Source: Rhodocyclales bacterium
GTDB taxonomy: Bacteria > Pseudomonadota > Gammaproteobacteria > Burkholderiales > Rhodocyclaceae
Assembly: GCA_016214145.1 (NCBI GenBank)
Contig: JACRPA010000002.1
Span: 372,001 to 436,000 of the forward strand
Reading direction: 5' to 3'
Length of the DNA: 64,000 nt
Both the position numbers and the translations under genes were made by a program. The notes beneath the pieces were generated by a model. The model did no database searches and had not been told where the DNA came from. It worked only from the letters and a program-made list of their open reading frames with translations. Of the stretch, positions 20,139 to 28,720 are shown one piece after another; the first letter of the stretch is position 1, and each line of letters begins with the position of its first letter.

Positions 20139-20921
20139 TCACTCCTCCAGTTCCGCCCTGGCCGCCTCGACGTCGAGGCGCTCCATGGCGTCCGCCGGCT
20201 TGCAGGCGGCCGCTTCGTGGTAGAGCTTTTCCGCCTGCTTCATCTTCGCCTCGCCGAACAGCATCACCAGGCCGTTGGCGTACTCGATGCGCGCGATGGC
20301 CGAATCCGGGTTGAGCTTGAGCGCCTTCTCGAAATGCTCGACGGCCGCATCCTTCTTCGCGCCGTAGGTCAGGCCGCCGACCATGGCGCCGACCTTGTTG
20401 ATCACCTCGGCGTGGAAGGCGCCCAGCGCGATATGCGCATCGGCATGATCCGGGTTCAGCTTCAGCGCCTGCGTCAGGGCGTCGCGCACCTTGGTGCCGA
20501 GGCCCTGTGTCAGCGCCTTCGCCACCGATATCCCCTGGCTGTAGCGGCCCAGGGCCAGGGCATGGAAGTAGAAGGCGTTGGGATACTTCGGCATCTTGCC
20601 CATCTGCGCCTCGCCGCGCGCCGCCGCCTCCTCGAACAGGGCCAGCTTCCTCTTCTCGTTGCTCTCCAGATAGGTGGCGTAGATCGTCGCCGCCTTGTTG
20701 GCCACCGCATAGCCGGGCAGGCCCAAGGAGAGGCCCAGCTCGCAGGCCTGCTGGAAATCGCCCTGGTGGTAGAGCCGCCAGGCTTCCTGCACCTGCTCGT
20801 CGGCGGGAAACGGCTCGCGGTCGCCGCGATGCAGGCGCTCCCAGTACTTCTTCAGCGCCGCGCCGGCGTACACATAAGCTTTATCCGCATGGGGAAACTT
20901 GTTCCATCCGCCCTTGGCCAT
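20139..20921 (-). CDS. TPR-repeat protein of unknown function
   Basis: A 260-residue soluble helical protein with tetratricopeptide-like repeats, clearest at about 152-220 (ALTQALKLNPDHADAHIALGAFHAEV and AVEHFEKALKLNPDSAIARIEYANG). It has no signal peptide or membrane segment, so it is cytosolic. TPR proteins act as scaffolds. It lies 10 bp downstream of the TetR gene, in the same orientation, so both are likely in one transcript. Membership in the lipid-storage block suggests a granule-related role, but nothing in the sequence proves it. Confidence 0.7.
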   Translation of the reverse strand: MAKGGWNKFPHADKAYVYAGAALKKYWERLHRGDREPFPADEQVQEAWRLYHQGDFQQACELGLSLGLPGYAVANKAATIYATYLESNEKRKLALFEEAAARGEAQMGKMPKYPNAFYFHALALGRYSQGISVAKALTQGLGTKVRDALTQALKLNPDHADAHIALGAFHAEVINKVGAMVGGLTYGAKKDAAVEHFEKALKLNPDSAIARIEYANGLVMLFGEAKMKQAEKLYHEAAACKPADAMERLDVEAARAELEE

Positions 20922-20931
20922 CCTGGTCTCC

Positions 20932-21579
20932 TTATTGATTGACGTATTCCTTCGAAAGCTGCTGCAAATGCTGGCGCGAGGCTCCTTGCAGGAAGGGCGC
21001 CATCATCGACATCACCTGGTACACGCCGCGGCCGAGTCCGCTGCCCATGTCGCGACGACGCGGATCGCGGGCGTACTCGAAGGGCAGCCAGTAGGTGGCG
21101 ATGACTGCCATATTGGTCGCCAGCGCCTGGATCTCGCCGGGGCCGGCCTTCATCTCGCCGGTCGCCACCAGCCCCTCGCACAGCGCCGCGGCCGTCTTCA
21201 CCTTGTGCGCCAGGATCTGCTTGAAGTGCACCTCCAGCAGACGGTTGCGCGACAGCAGATCGTCCAGGTCGCGGTAGAGGAAACGGTATTTCCAGATTCC
21301 CTCGAACAGCAGGTGCAGGAACAGCCACATGTCCTCGACGTTGGGCGCGCGGCGCGTAGGCAGGGCCAGCGTCTCGCCGATCTCCCGCTCGAACCCGGCG
21401 AACAGCGCGTTGACGATCTCGTCCTTGCTGTGGAAATGATAGTAGAGGTTGCCGGGGCTGATGTTCAGGTCGTCGGCAATCACCGTGGTGGTGACGTTCG
21501 GCTCGCCGAAGTCGTTGAAAAGCCGGAGGCTGGCTTCGAGGATGCGCTCGCGGGTGCGCCTTTTCGGTTTTTTTTCCAT
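20932..21579 (-). CDS. TetR/AcrR-family transcriptional regulator
   Basis: A 215-residue regulator. The N-terminal helix-turn-helix is typical: TRERILEASLRLFNDFGEPNVTTTVIADDLNISPGNLYYHFHSKDEIV, residues about 7-55. The C-terminal ligand domain is of the group often found in PHA and fatty-acid regulons. The ATG at 21579 is preferred; the longer frame would need TTG at 21588. Likely targets are the neighbouring lipid genes, with an acyl-CoA or fatty acid as ligand, by analogy with FadR- and PsrA-type members. This is inference. Confidence 0.85.
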   Translation of the reverse strand: MEKKPKRRTRERILEASLRLFNDFGEPNVTTTVIADDLNISPGNLYYHFHSKDEIVNALFAGFEREIGETLALPTRRAPNVEDMWLFLHLLFEGIWKYRFLYRDLDDLLSRNRLLEVHFKQILAHKVKTAAALCEGLVATGEMKAGPGEIQALATNMAVIATYWLPFEYARDPRRRDMGSGLGRGVYQVMSMMAPFLQGASRQHLQQLSKEYVNQ

Positions 21580-21615
21580 ACAGGCCAAAGCTTAGCACCC
21601 CGACCTCAAATTGCG

Positions 21616-22929
21616 TCAAGCCGCCTTGCGCCCCGCCTCCGTTTTCCGCCCGAGCCAGCGCTCCAGCTCCCCGAGGGAATCCCCCAGGCGATGGCTCACC
21701 GCCATCAGGGTGTCTTCCTTCTCGGCATGGCCGCCGATGTCGTGATGCACCAGGGAACGATTCTCCTTGAGCGCCTCGAGCCGGATGCGGATGCCGTGCC
21801 TGGCGAGGATCGGCCCCAGTTCGTGACGTCGCCGGTAGAGCTCGATGCGCGTCTTCTGGTAGGCGTGCTCGCACAGGTGGCGGCGGCTGGCGTAGCTGAA
21901 CATATTGGTGAAGAACATCTCGGGGTCGTCGCTGTTCGGCTCGAACAGAACCACGTCGGCGTTCTTGTATTCGATGCGGTACTTGGCCATGCCCACCTGC
22001 ATGCGCGAGTGGATGATGGAGCGGAAGGTCTGCGCCAGCACCACCGGCAGGCCGCCTTCCACCAGCTTGTGGTGCCGGCCGGCGCCGCGCTTGACGGCCA
22101 GTTCGGAATCGAAGGGCACCAGCGGGTTGATGCACAGCACCAGGTCGGCGCCCTCCTTGAGGGCCACCGAGGCGTGCAGCGTTTTTTTCAGGGCGCCATC
22201 CACATAGTAACGGCCGTCGATTTCCACCGGCGGAAACAGCCCCGGCAGCGCGGCGCTGGCCTGCACGGCCGTGGAAATCGGCACATGGTCCTCGCCCGAG
22301 GAGCCGAACACCACCGACTCGCCGGAGTCGAGGTCGGTCGCCACCAGGAACAGGCGGCGCTTCAATTTGCGGAAATCGTTGCTGCGGCCCGGCGCGGTGA
22401 AGATCCGGCTGAGGAAGTCATGGATGCCGGCGCTGTTGAAAATGCCGGTCGGGATGGCCTGGGAGAGGCGCTGGAAGGACTCGAAGAAGTTCTGGCTCCA
22501 GGGATTGGCCAGGTAGTTCCAGATCGAGGCCAGCAGGAGCGGCGGCACCGACATGGCACGCAGCGCGTATTCGCGGAAGGCCGGCTTGAGCAGCAGTTCC
22601 GGCTCGAACGGCTCTTCGGCGGTGTCGCTCTCGATGAACATGTGGCGCATGCGCTCGGGCGTCAGCCCGTTCGCCAGCCCGGCGGCGATGAAGCCGCCCG
22701 AACTCACGCCGACATAGACGTTCAGGTCATTGAAATCGACGCCGTCCAGGGACTCCGACAGCGCCAGCAGCGCGCCTAGTTCGTAGACGCCGCCAAGTGG
22801 ACCTCCCCCGGCAAGAGCCAACCCGACGCGCGGGGAGCGTTCACCGTCATTCCCGCGCACGCGGGAATCCAGTGAGTTACGCGCGACGCTGGATCCCCGC
22901 CTCCGCGGGGATGACACTCCCTTTGCCAT
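21616..22929 (-). CDS. Patatin-like phospholipase/lipase with a repeat-derived N-terminus
   Basis: A 437-residue patatin-fold lipid acyl hydrolase. After the N-terminus come the oxyanion loop LALAGGGPLGGVYELGAL, the nucleophile elbow GVSSGG and the dyad Asp in YVDGALKK, all intact. The C-terminal 150 residues are an extension typical of larger bacterial patatins. The ATG at 22929 has AGGGAAGGGCG upstream, but residues about 5-27 are translated from the palindromic repeat at 22846-22915 (SPRRRGSS...DSRVRGND pattern). A GTG within that stretch could start a shorter form. It lies 21 bp downstream of the phasin gene on the same strand, which suits mobilisation of stored lipid. Confidence 0.87.
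   Translation of the reverse strand: MAKGVSSPRRRGSSVARNSLDSRVRGNDGERSPRVGLALAGGGPLGGVYELGALLALSESLDGVDFNDLNVYVGVSSGGFIAAGLANGLTPERMRHMFIESDTAEEPFEPELLLKPAFREYALRAMSVPPLLLASIWNYLANPWSQNFFESFQRLSQAIPTGIFNSAGIHDFLSRIFTAPGRSNDFRKLKRRLFLVATDLDSGESVVFGSSGEDHVPISTAVQASAALPGLFPPVEIDGRYYVDGALKKTLHASVALKEGADLVLCINPLVPFDSELAVKRGAGRHHKLVEGGLPVVLAQTFRSIIHSRMQVGMAKYRIEYKNADVVLFEPNSDDPEMFFTNMFSYASRRHLCEHAYQKTRIELYRRRHELGPILARHGIRIRLEALKENRSLVHHDIGGHAEKEDTLMAVSHRLGDSLGELERWLGRKTEAGRKAA
22846..22915. repeat. GTCATTCCCGCG palindromic repeat (dRS3-like), copy 1, translated
   Basis: A 70-bp element with outer arms GTCATTCCCGC and GCGGGGATGAC and two inner hairpins. Five fuller copies and one partial copy are present in the window. 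This copy is inside the patatin reading frame and keeps it open. Confidence 0.8.
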
Positions 22930-22950
22930 CGCCCTTCCCTGGAAGGACGC

Positions 22951-23385
22951 TTACTTCGCGGCGCGGCGGCGCGGAGCGGGTTTCCCGCCGTTCAGGTTCT
23001 GCACGACCTCGGTCAGTTCGGCGACGCGCCGGGTCAGGGCCTCGATTTCCTTCTTGGTCGGCACGCCGAGGCTCGACAGCGAGCGGGCGACGCGGTCCTC
23101 GAAGACCTGCTCCAGCTTGTCCCAGGTGCCGGACGCCTTGGCGGCCGCCTCGGCCACCTTTTTGCCGGTGACCTTGCGCACAAACGACTGGCGCGCCTCG
23201 CCTTCCTTCACCAGCGCCTCGAACATTTTCATGCCCTCGGCCTGAAATTTCGTGCCGCTGGCCTGCGCCTTGGCGAACGCGCCCAAGCCGGCCAGCCAGA
23301 TCTGCTGCGCCGAATCGCGGACCGTCTGCGCGAATTCGCTTTCCCCCGATGCTCCGCCTGCCAGTGCCTTGAGTTTCTTGACCAT
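22951..23385 (-). CDS. Phasin family granule-associated protein
   Basis: A 144-residue phasin of the PhaF/PhaI type. Amphipathic helices cover 20-100 (QIWLAGLGAFAKAQASGTKF is the family start), and a leucine-zipper-like end holds SLGVPTKKEIEALTRRVAELTEVV. The Ala/Lys/Arg tail (PAPRRRAAK) is a short version of the basic tail that binds DNA in PhaF. Phasins coat PHA or neutral-lipid granules. The ATG at 23385 has AGGAGG seven bases upstream; the frame to 23472 is not needed. It is divergent from the fatty acyl-CoA reductase gene. Confidence 0.88.
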   Translation of the reverse strand: MVKKLKALAGGASGESEFAQTVRDSAQQIWLAGLGAFAKAQASGTKFQAEGMKMFEALVKEGEARQSFVRKVTGKKVAEAAAKASGTWDKLEQVFEDRVARSLSSLGVPTKKEIEALTRRVAELTEVVQNLNGGKPAPRRRAAK

Positions 23386-23552
23386 GATGCTGCCTCCTGT
23401 AGAAAGTTGAATCCTGCTGTCCGGGGTGTCCCCCTGCATTGCCAATCTAGCGGGAAAAATTAGGGAAGGCACACTAAAGATGCGGGCATGGCGTCCTGCG
23501 CCGCACCGAGCTTCGCGTGTATGATATTTCGCTCACCCAGGAGGAGGTTCGC

Positions 23553-25538
23553 ATGGACTATTTCGTCACCGGAGCGACCGGTTTCATCGGCAAGCGTCTC
23601 GTCAGGAAGCTGCTCGCCCGCCCCGGCAGCACCGTGCATTTCCTCACCCGCTCGAACGAGCCGGAAAAGCTCGAGGCCCTCTACGCCTTCTGGGGCGTGG
23701 ACGGGCGCCGCGCGATTCCCGTCGTCGGCGACCTCAAGGACAAGCAGCTCGGCGTCTCCAAGGCCGAGCAGAAGAAGCTCAAGGGCAAGGTCGACCACTT
23801 CTTCCACCTCGCCGCCCTCTACGATCTCGGCGCCTCCGCCGAGGAAGACGAGGCGGTCAACATCGCCGGCACCCGCAACACCCTCGCCCTGGCCGAGGCG
23901 CTCGGCGCGCGCTGCTTCCACCACATGAGCTCGATCGCCGCCGCCGGCATGTTCGAGGGCATCTTCCGCGAGGACATGTTCGAGGAGGCGGAGAACCTCG
24001 AGCACCCCTACTTCCGCACCAAGCACGAGGCCGAGGGCATCGTGCGCAAGGAATGCAAGGTGCCCTGGCGCATCTACCGGCCGAGCTCCGTCGTCGGCGA
24101 CTCGCGCAGCGGCGAGATGGACAAGATCGACGGCCCCTACTACTTCTTCAAGATCATCCAGAAGCTGCGCAAAATCCTGCCGCCGTGGATGCCGACCATC
24201 GGACTCGAGGGCGGCCGCATCAACATCGTGCCGGTGGATTTCGTCGTCGCCGCCATGGACCACATCGCCCACCTGGAGGGCCAGGACGGCAAGTGCTTCC
24301 ACCTCACCGACCCGTCTCCGCACCGCGTCGGCGACGTCCTGCAGATCCTTGCCCGCGCCGCGCACGCGCCGGACATGGGCATGCGCATCAACGCCGCCCT
24401 GCTCGGCTTCATCCCGCGCGGCGTCAAGAAAAGCCTGATGGCGCTCACCCCGGTGCGCCGCATCCGCAACGCGCTGATGAAGGACCTCGGCCTGCCCGAC
24501 AATGTCCTCGACTTCATCAACTATCCGACCCGCTTCGACTGCCGCGAGACCGAAAAGGCGCTGGCCGGCAGCGGCATCGCCGTGCCGCCGCTGGAAGACT
24601 ACGCCTGGCGCCTGTGGGACTACTGGGAGCGCCACCTCGACCCGGACCTCTTCATCGACCGCACCCTGAAGGGCCAGGTCAAGGGCCGCGTCGTGCTGGT
24701 CACCGGCGGCTCGTCGGGCATCGGCAAGGCCACCGCCCGCAAACTGGCCGAGGCCGGCGCCATCACCGTCATCGTCGCCCGCGATCCCGAGAAGCTGGCC
24801 GAGACCAAGCACGAGTTCGAGGCCGACGGCCTGCAGCTCGTCGCCTACTCCGCCGACATCTCCGACTACGCGGAATGCGACGACTTCGTCAGGCAGGTGG
24901 TCGCGGAATACGGCGGCGTGGACATCCTCGTCAACAACGCCGGCCGCTCGATCCGCCGCGCCATCGAGAACTCCTTCGACCGCTTCCACGACTTCGAGCG
25001 CTGCATGCAGCTCAACTACTTCGCGGCGGTGCGCCTGACCATGGGCTTCCTGCCCGGCATGATCGCCAAGAAGAAGGGCCACATCATCAACATCTCCTCC
25101 ATCGGCGTGCTCACCAATGCGCCGCGCTTCTCCGCCTACGTCGCCTCGAAGTCGGCGCTGGAGGCCTACTCGCGCTGCGCCGCCTCGGAGTTCGCCGACC
25201 GCGGCATCGACTTCACGTCGATCAACATGCCGCTGGTGAAGACGCCGATGATCGCGCCGACCAAGATGTACCAGAACGTGCCTACGCTCAGCCCGGAAGA
25301 GGCCGCCGACCTGGTGGTCGAGGCCATCGTGCACAAGCCGGTGCGCATCGCCACCCGCCTCGGCGTCTTCGGCCAGGTGGTCCATGCCTTCTCGCCGAAG
25401 GTGGCGCAGATCATCATGAACACCAGCTTCCGCATGTTCCCCGACTCCTCCGCGTCCGCCGGCAAGAAGGAAGGCGAGGTGCCGCCGACCGCCGACCAGG
25501 TCGCCTTCAGCCAGCTGATGCGCGGGATACATTTCTAA
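23553..25538 (+). CDS. Two-domain fatty acyl-CoA reductase, alcohol-forming (FarA/Maqu_2507 type)
   Basis: A 661-residue fusion of two short-chain dehydrogenase domains. The N-terminal extended SDR has GATGFIGKRLV at 7-17 and YFRTK near 152 (thioester reductase type). The C-terminal classical SDR has VTGGSSGIGKAT near 382 and the Ser/Tyr/Lys site with AYVASK near 529. Length, order and the end (AFSQLMRGIHF) match from memory the Marinobacter reductase Maqu_2507 (661 residues), which makes fatty alcohols from acyl-CoA with NADPH. The ATG at 23553 has CAGGAGGAGG upstream. With the WS/DGAT gene it completes the minimal wax-ester pathway. Aldehyde-only release by each domain separately is the alternative. 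Confidence 0.88.
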   Translation: MDYFVTGATGFIGKRLVRKLLARPGSTVHFLTRSNEPEKLEALYAFWGVDGRRAIPVVGDLKDKQLGVSKAEQKKLKGKVDHFFHLAALYDLGASAEEDEAVNIAGTRNTLALAEALGARCFHHMSSIAAAGMFEGIFREDMFEEAENLEHPYFRTKHEAEGIVRKECKVPWRIYRPSSVVGDSRSGEMDKIDGPYYFFKIIQKLRKILPPWMPTIGLEGGRINIVPVDFVVAAMDHIAHLEGQDGKCFHLTDPSPHRVGDVLQILARAAHAPDMGMRINAALLGFIPRGVKKSLMALTPVRRIRNALMKDLGLPDNVLDFINYPTRFDCRETEKALAGSGIAVPPLEDYAWRLWDYWERHLDPDLFIDRTLKGQVKGRVVLVTGGSSGIGKATARKLAEAGAITVIVARDPEKLAETKHEFEADGLQLVAYSADISDYAECDDFVRQVVAEYGGVDILVNNAGRSIRRAIENSFDRFHDFERCMQLNYFAAVRLTMGFLPGMIAKKKGHIINISSIGVLTNAPRFSAYVASKSALEAYSRCAASEFADRGIDFTSINMPLVKTPMIAPTKMYQNVPTLSPEEAADLVVEAIVHKPVRIATRLGVFGQVVHAFSPKVAQIIMNTSFRMFPDSSASAGKKEGEVPPTADQVAFSQLMRGIHF

Positions 25539-25554
25539 ACAACGATAAAACGCC

Positions 25555-25633
25555 TTCAACGCGAAGGACGCAAAGGAAGCAGGATTCATGTCTGTCTTTG
25601 CGCCCTTTGCGCCTTTGCGATCTTTGCGTTGAA
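25555..25633. repeat. Imperfect inverted repeat rich in CGCAAAGG/CTTTGCG
   Basis: Arms TTCAACGC and GCGTTGAA enclose several CTTTGCG and GCAAAGG units. Found between the reductase and the second peroxiredoxin. Function unknown, repeat of a type common in proteobacterial spacers. Confidence 0.55.
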
Positions 25634-25662
25634 AGAGGTTAACCCCACAACAGGAGAACCCC

Positions 25663-26124
25663 ATGAGACCGAAAGCCGGCGACCCCGCCCCCGACTTTTC
25701 CTGCCACGCCACCGACGGCAGCACCATCCGGCTGTCGGATTTCCGCGGCAAAAAGCTCGTGCTCTACTTCTACCCGATGGACGACACGCCGGGCTGCACG
25801 GCCCAGGCCTGCAGCCTGCGCGACGTCAACCGCGACATCGCCGCCAGGGGCGCGGCGATCCTCGGCGTATCCTCGCAGAACGAGGAATCGCACCAGAAGT
25901 TCACCTCGAAGTACAAGCTGAATTTCCCGCTGCTGGCCGACACCGACCGAACAATGGCCAAGGCCTACGGCGTGGCCGGATCGGGCCTGTTCGGCGTGGC
26001 GCGCGCGCTGACGGGAATGAACGAGCGGGTGACCTTCATCATCGACGAGAAGGGCAGGATCGCCCACGTCCTCGACGACCCCAATTGCCCCAACCACGGG
26101 GAGGAAGTGCTGAAGTTTCTGTAG
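25663..26124 (+). CDS. bcp: Bcp/PrxQ-type peroxiredoxin, canonical two-cysteine form
   Basis: A 153-residue thiol peroxidase. Peroxidatic Cys45 and resolving Cys50 are both present in DDTPGCTAQACSLRD, unlike the paralogue at 6016-6483. The C-terminal half (GLFGVARALTGMNERVTFIID) lacks the KYG-type insertion of E. coli Bcp. The start at 25663 follows AGGAGAACCCC. The stop TAG (26122-26124) is the first part of a GTAGGTCGG repeat that also provides the stop of the convergent lipase gene. It may protect stored unsaturated lipid from peroxidation; that is inference. Confidence 0.92.
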   Translation: MRPKAGDPAPDFSCHATDGSTIRLSDFRGKKLVLYFYPMDDTPGCTAQACSLRDVNRDIAARGAAILGVSSQNEESHQKFTSKYKLNFPLLADTDRTMAKAYGVAGSGLFGVARALTGMNERVTFIIDEKGRIAHVLDDPNCPNHGEEVLKFL

Positions 26125-26188
26125 GTCGGCCTTCAGGCCGACTTGGGAGGGGATTCAGCCGCTGCTGTCGGGCTGAAGCCCGACCTAC
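26121..26188. repeat. GTAGGTCGG palindromic repeat pair, copy b, supplying two stop codons
   Basis: The pair overlaps the ends of both convergent genes. Its left hairpin contains TAG for bcp (26122-26124) and its right hairpin contains the reverse-strand TAG for the lipase (26187-26185). Confidence 0.8.
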
Positions 26189-27099
26189 CGATCCGCCAAC
26201 TCCGCCAGCAGCAGCCGCTCGATCTCCGGCGAGAAGGCCATTTCCAGGTGGCCGACGCCGGCCATCGGCACGATCTTCGCCCCCTCCAGAACCGAACTGT
26301 CCTGCGGCATGACGTAGTTGTCCTGGCAGCTGTAGATCGACACCGTCTCCGGCAATGGCACGGCGCCCGGCGCGTTGAGGGCGGCGAGCCATTGGCTGCC
26401 GGGCACCATCTGGCGGCCGTTCTCGCCCATGCCCAGCTTCGCCAGCTGGCTGCCGCGGTGCGGCGTGCCCAGGGTAATGAGCTTCGCCACGCGCGCCGCG
26501 CCCTTGCGACGCAGATAGGCGCGCGACACCAGCCCGCCCATGCTGTGGCCGACGAGGATCACCTGCGCGGCGCCGCTGGCGGCGCAGACCTCCTCGATGC
26601 GCCGCGACACCTGCTCGACGTAGCCGTCGATGTCGTTGAACACCGGATCCAGGCTGATCGTGGCGACCTGCCGGCCGGCGCGCTCCAGGCTGCGCCGCAG
26701 CCACAGCCAGTAGCCGCGGTTGCACTGGTAGCCATGTATCAGCAGTATCGGCAGGCGGCCATCGGCGGCGCGGCCCAGCCGGTCGGCGCCCATGAAGAAG
26801 CGCTCGAAGGGCATGATCACCGTGAACAACAGGAAGAAGGCGGACAGCTCGCGCAGGAACATCGCCAGCCCCTGCCCGGCGCCGATGCCCCGGTCCTCGG
26901 GCGGCGGCACGGCGTAGGCGCGGGCGAAAGAAAAAGTGACGCCGATGATGAAGGCGCGGCCCGCCACCATCAGGATCAACGCCAGCCCGACGGCCTGTTG
27001 CCAGACCCAGCCGCAGCGCCAGTTCAGCGCGACGCCGAGCAGCAGGTAAATGGCGAATTCGCCGGCCAGCATCAGCCGGTGCAGGGTTGCAGCAGACAT
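26185..27099 (-). CDS. Membrane-anchored alpha/beta-hydrolase, lipase-like
   Basis: A 304-residue protein. About 100 N-terminal residues hold three probable membrane helices, then comes an alpha/beta-hydrolase with oxyanion turn LIHGYQCN, nucleophile GHSMGG (Ser near 186), acid in CQDNYVMP and His in GVGHLEM; the triad is complete. The domain resembles bacterial triacylglycerol/ester lipases (YLWLRRSLERAG region). It faces the same lipid cluster, so ester hydrolysis at the membrane is likely. It is the last gene of a minus-strand run with the GMC oxidase upstream (13 bp gap). Confidence 0.82.
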   Translation of the reverse strand: MSAATLHRLMLAGEFAIYLLLGVALNWRCGWVWQQAVGLALILMVAGRAFIIGVTFSFARAYAVPPPEDRGIGAGQGLAMFLRELSAFFLLFTVIMPFERFFMGADRLGRAADGRLPILLIHGYQCNRGYWLWLRRSLERAGRQVATISLDPVFNDIDGYVEQVSRRIEEVCAASGAAQVILVGHSMGGLVSRAYLRRKGAARVAKLITLGTPHRGSQLAKLGMGENGRQMVPGSQWLAALNAPGAVPLPETVSIYSCQDNYVMPQDSSVLEGAKIVPMAGVGHLEMAFSPEIERLLLAELADR

Positions 27100-27112
27100 G
27101 CTCGATCCTCCC

Positions 27113-28720
27113 TCAGGCCAGCGCAGGCGCCGGCTGCTTTGTCATCTCTTCGACCAGCCGGCTGGCGTTGCGCGCCGCCAGAGCATACACCGACTGCTGC
27201 GGATTGGCGCCGATGCTGGTGGGGAACAGCGAACCGTCGCATACCGTCAGGTTGCCGAGTCCGCGGTAGCGGCCGGCGTCATCGGTGACGCCGCGCTTGC
27301 CGTCGGCGGCCATGCCGCAGCCGCCCATGACATGGGCGCTCACCACCCGCGCCAGATGCGGCCTCAGCGGCAGCTTCGCGATCGCCTCCTTCGCCTCCGC
27401 CCAGCTGGCGTAGCCGTCGCACTGCTCGTGCACGATGAACACCTGCTTCGCCCCGGCGGCGAACTGCAGCTCGGCCATGGCCAGCCAGGAGCGGCGCACG
27501 CCCTCCCAGACGAAATCCGTGATCGGGTAATCCAGCAGCGGCGCGCCGTTGTCGCCCAGTTGCACGCTGCCGCCCGGGCTGTCGGGATGGAAGCCGTCGC
27601 GCAGCAGCGCCAGCAGGGCATGGGTGTTGGCGAACTCGCGCATCAGGTTCTTGTGCACCTCGCCGAAACCCTGCAGCGTCGTGCCGAACAGCACGGGGTG
27701 CATGGGCGGCACCTCCAGCTTGTAGCCGATCGGCCCGTCGACGGCGACCGTGTCGAGGTAGTGGTCGGAGTAGATGGTCTGCGGCGCGCCGGCATAGCCG
27801 CGCACCTCGTGATCCATGAGTGCGGCGGAGACCGTCGTCGGATGCAGGAAGGTGCGGCGGCCGAGCAGCCCGCTCGGGTTCGGCGCGCCGCTCCTCAGCA
27901 GCAGCGCCGGCGAGCCGATGGCGCCGGCGGCCAGCAGGTAATGCTTCGCCCGCACCCGCACGCGGTACGGCAGGGCATGGATGCCGGCCTCGTGCATCGC
28001 CGCGCATTCCAGCGCCTCGACGCGCTCGCCCTTCAGCAGCAGCCGCTCGGCGCGCAGGTGGTGCACCAGGACGCCGCCCTTGGCCAGCGCCGCAGGAATG
28101 GTCGTCACCAGCATCGACTGCTTGGCGTTGGTCGGGCAGCCCATGCCGCAGTAGCCGAGGTTCCAGCAGCCCTTGACGTTGCGGCGCATCGGCGCCACCG
28201 GGACGCCGAGTTGCCAGGCGGCCTGGCGCAGCAGCTTGTTGTTCTCGTTCGGGCTCAGGTCCCAGTAGCGGATGTTCAGGCGCCGGTCCACGGCGTCGAA
28301 CCAGGGCGCCAGCCCTTCGACGTTCAGATCCTTCAGGCCGTACTCGCGCTGCCAGTGCGCCAGCGTCGCCGGCGGCGTGCGGAAGCTGCTGGTCCAGTTC
28401 ACCGTCGTCGAGCCGCCGACGCAGCGGCCCTGCAGGATGTTGATGGCCTTGTCTTTCGTCTTGCGCGCCGCCGACTCCTGGTAGAGCTGCGGGTAGGCAT
28501 CGGCCTCGCGCAGCTTGAAATCGGTGGAGGTTTTCAGCGGCCCCTCTTCGAGGATGGCGACCTTGAGGCCGGCCTTGGCGAGGATTTCCGCCGCGATGCC
28601 GCCGCCGGCGCCGCTGCCGACGATGGCGACGTCAACCTCCAGCTCGCGATCGGCGACCAGGCGCGAGGCATCGATCACCTGCCAGCCCTGGCTCATGCCC
28701 TCGATGAACGGATCTCTCAT
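27113..28720 (-). CDS. FAD-dependent GMC oxidoreductase, likely long-chain alcohol oxidase/dehydrogenase
   Basis: A 535-residue GMC family flavoprotein that oxidises alcohols to aldehydes. The FAD Rossmann motif VAIVGSGAGGGIAAE is at 31-45. A cysteine-rich segment near 181-196 (CWNLGYCGMGCPTNAK) and the end DGSLFPTSIGANPQQSVYALA with His in HVMGGCGMA (about 462) place it with long-chain alcohol and fatty-alcohol oxidases rather than choline or glucose oxidases. The TAA of the upstream Tat-signal gene is directly followed by its ATG, so they are translationally coupled and probably form a complex. Fatty alcohol from wax esters is the plausible substrate. Confidence 0.85.
   Translation of the reverse strand: MRDPFIEGMSQGWQVIDASRLVADRELEVDVAIVGSGAGGGIAAEILAKAGLKVAILEEGPLKTSTDFKLREADAYPQLYQESAARKTKDKAINILQGRCVGGSTTVNWTSSFRTPPATLAHWQREYGLKDLNVEGLAPWFDAVDRRLNIRYWDLSPNENNKLLRQAAWQLGVPVAPMRRNVKGCWNLGYCGMGCPTNAKQSMLVTTIPAALAKGGVLVHHLRAERLLLKGERVEALECAAMHEAGIHALPYRVRVRAKHYLLAAGAIGSPALLLRSGAPNPSGLLGRRTFLHPTTVSAALMDHEVRGYAGAPQTIYSDHYLDTVAVDGPIGYKLEVPPMHPVLFGTTLQGFGEVHKNLMREFANTHALLALLRDGFHPDSPGGSVQLGDNGAPLLDYPITDFVWEGVRRSWLAMAELQFAAGAKQVFIVHEQCDGYASWAEAKEAIAKLPLRPHLARVVSAHVMGGCGMAADGKRGVTDDAGRYRGLGNLTVCDGSLFPTSIGANPQQSVYALAARNASRLVEEMTKQPAPALA

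Noticed and set aside
21580-21588. TTG start of the TetR gene
   Set aside because: The ATG at 21579 gives the normal regulator start and needs no rare start codon.
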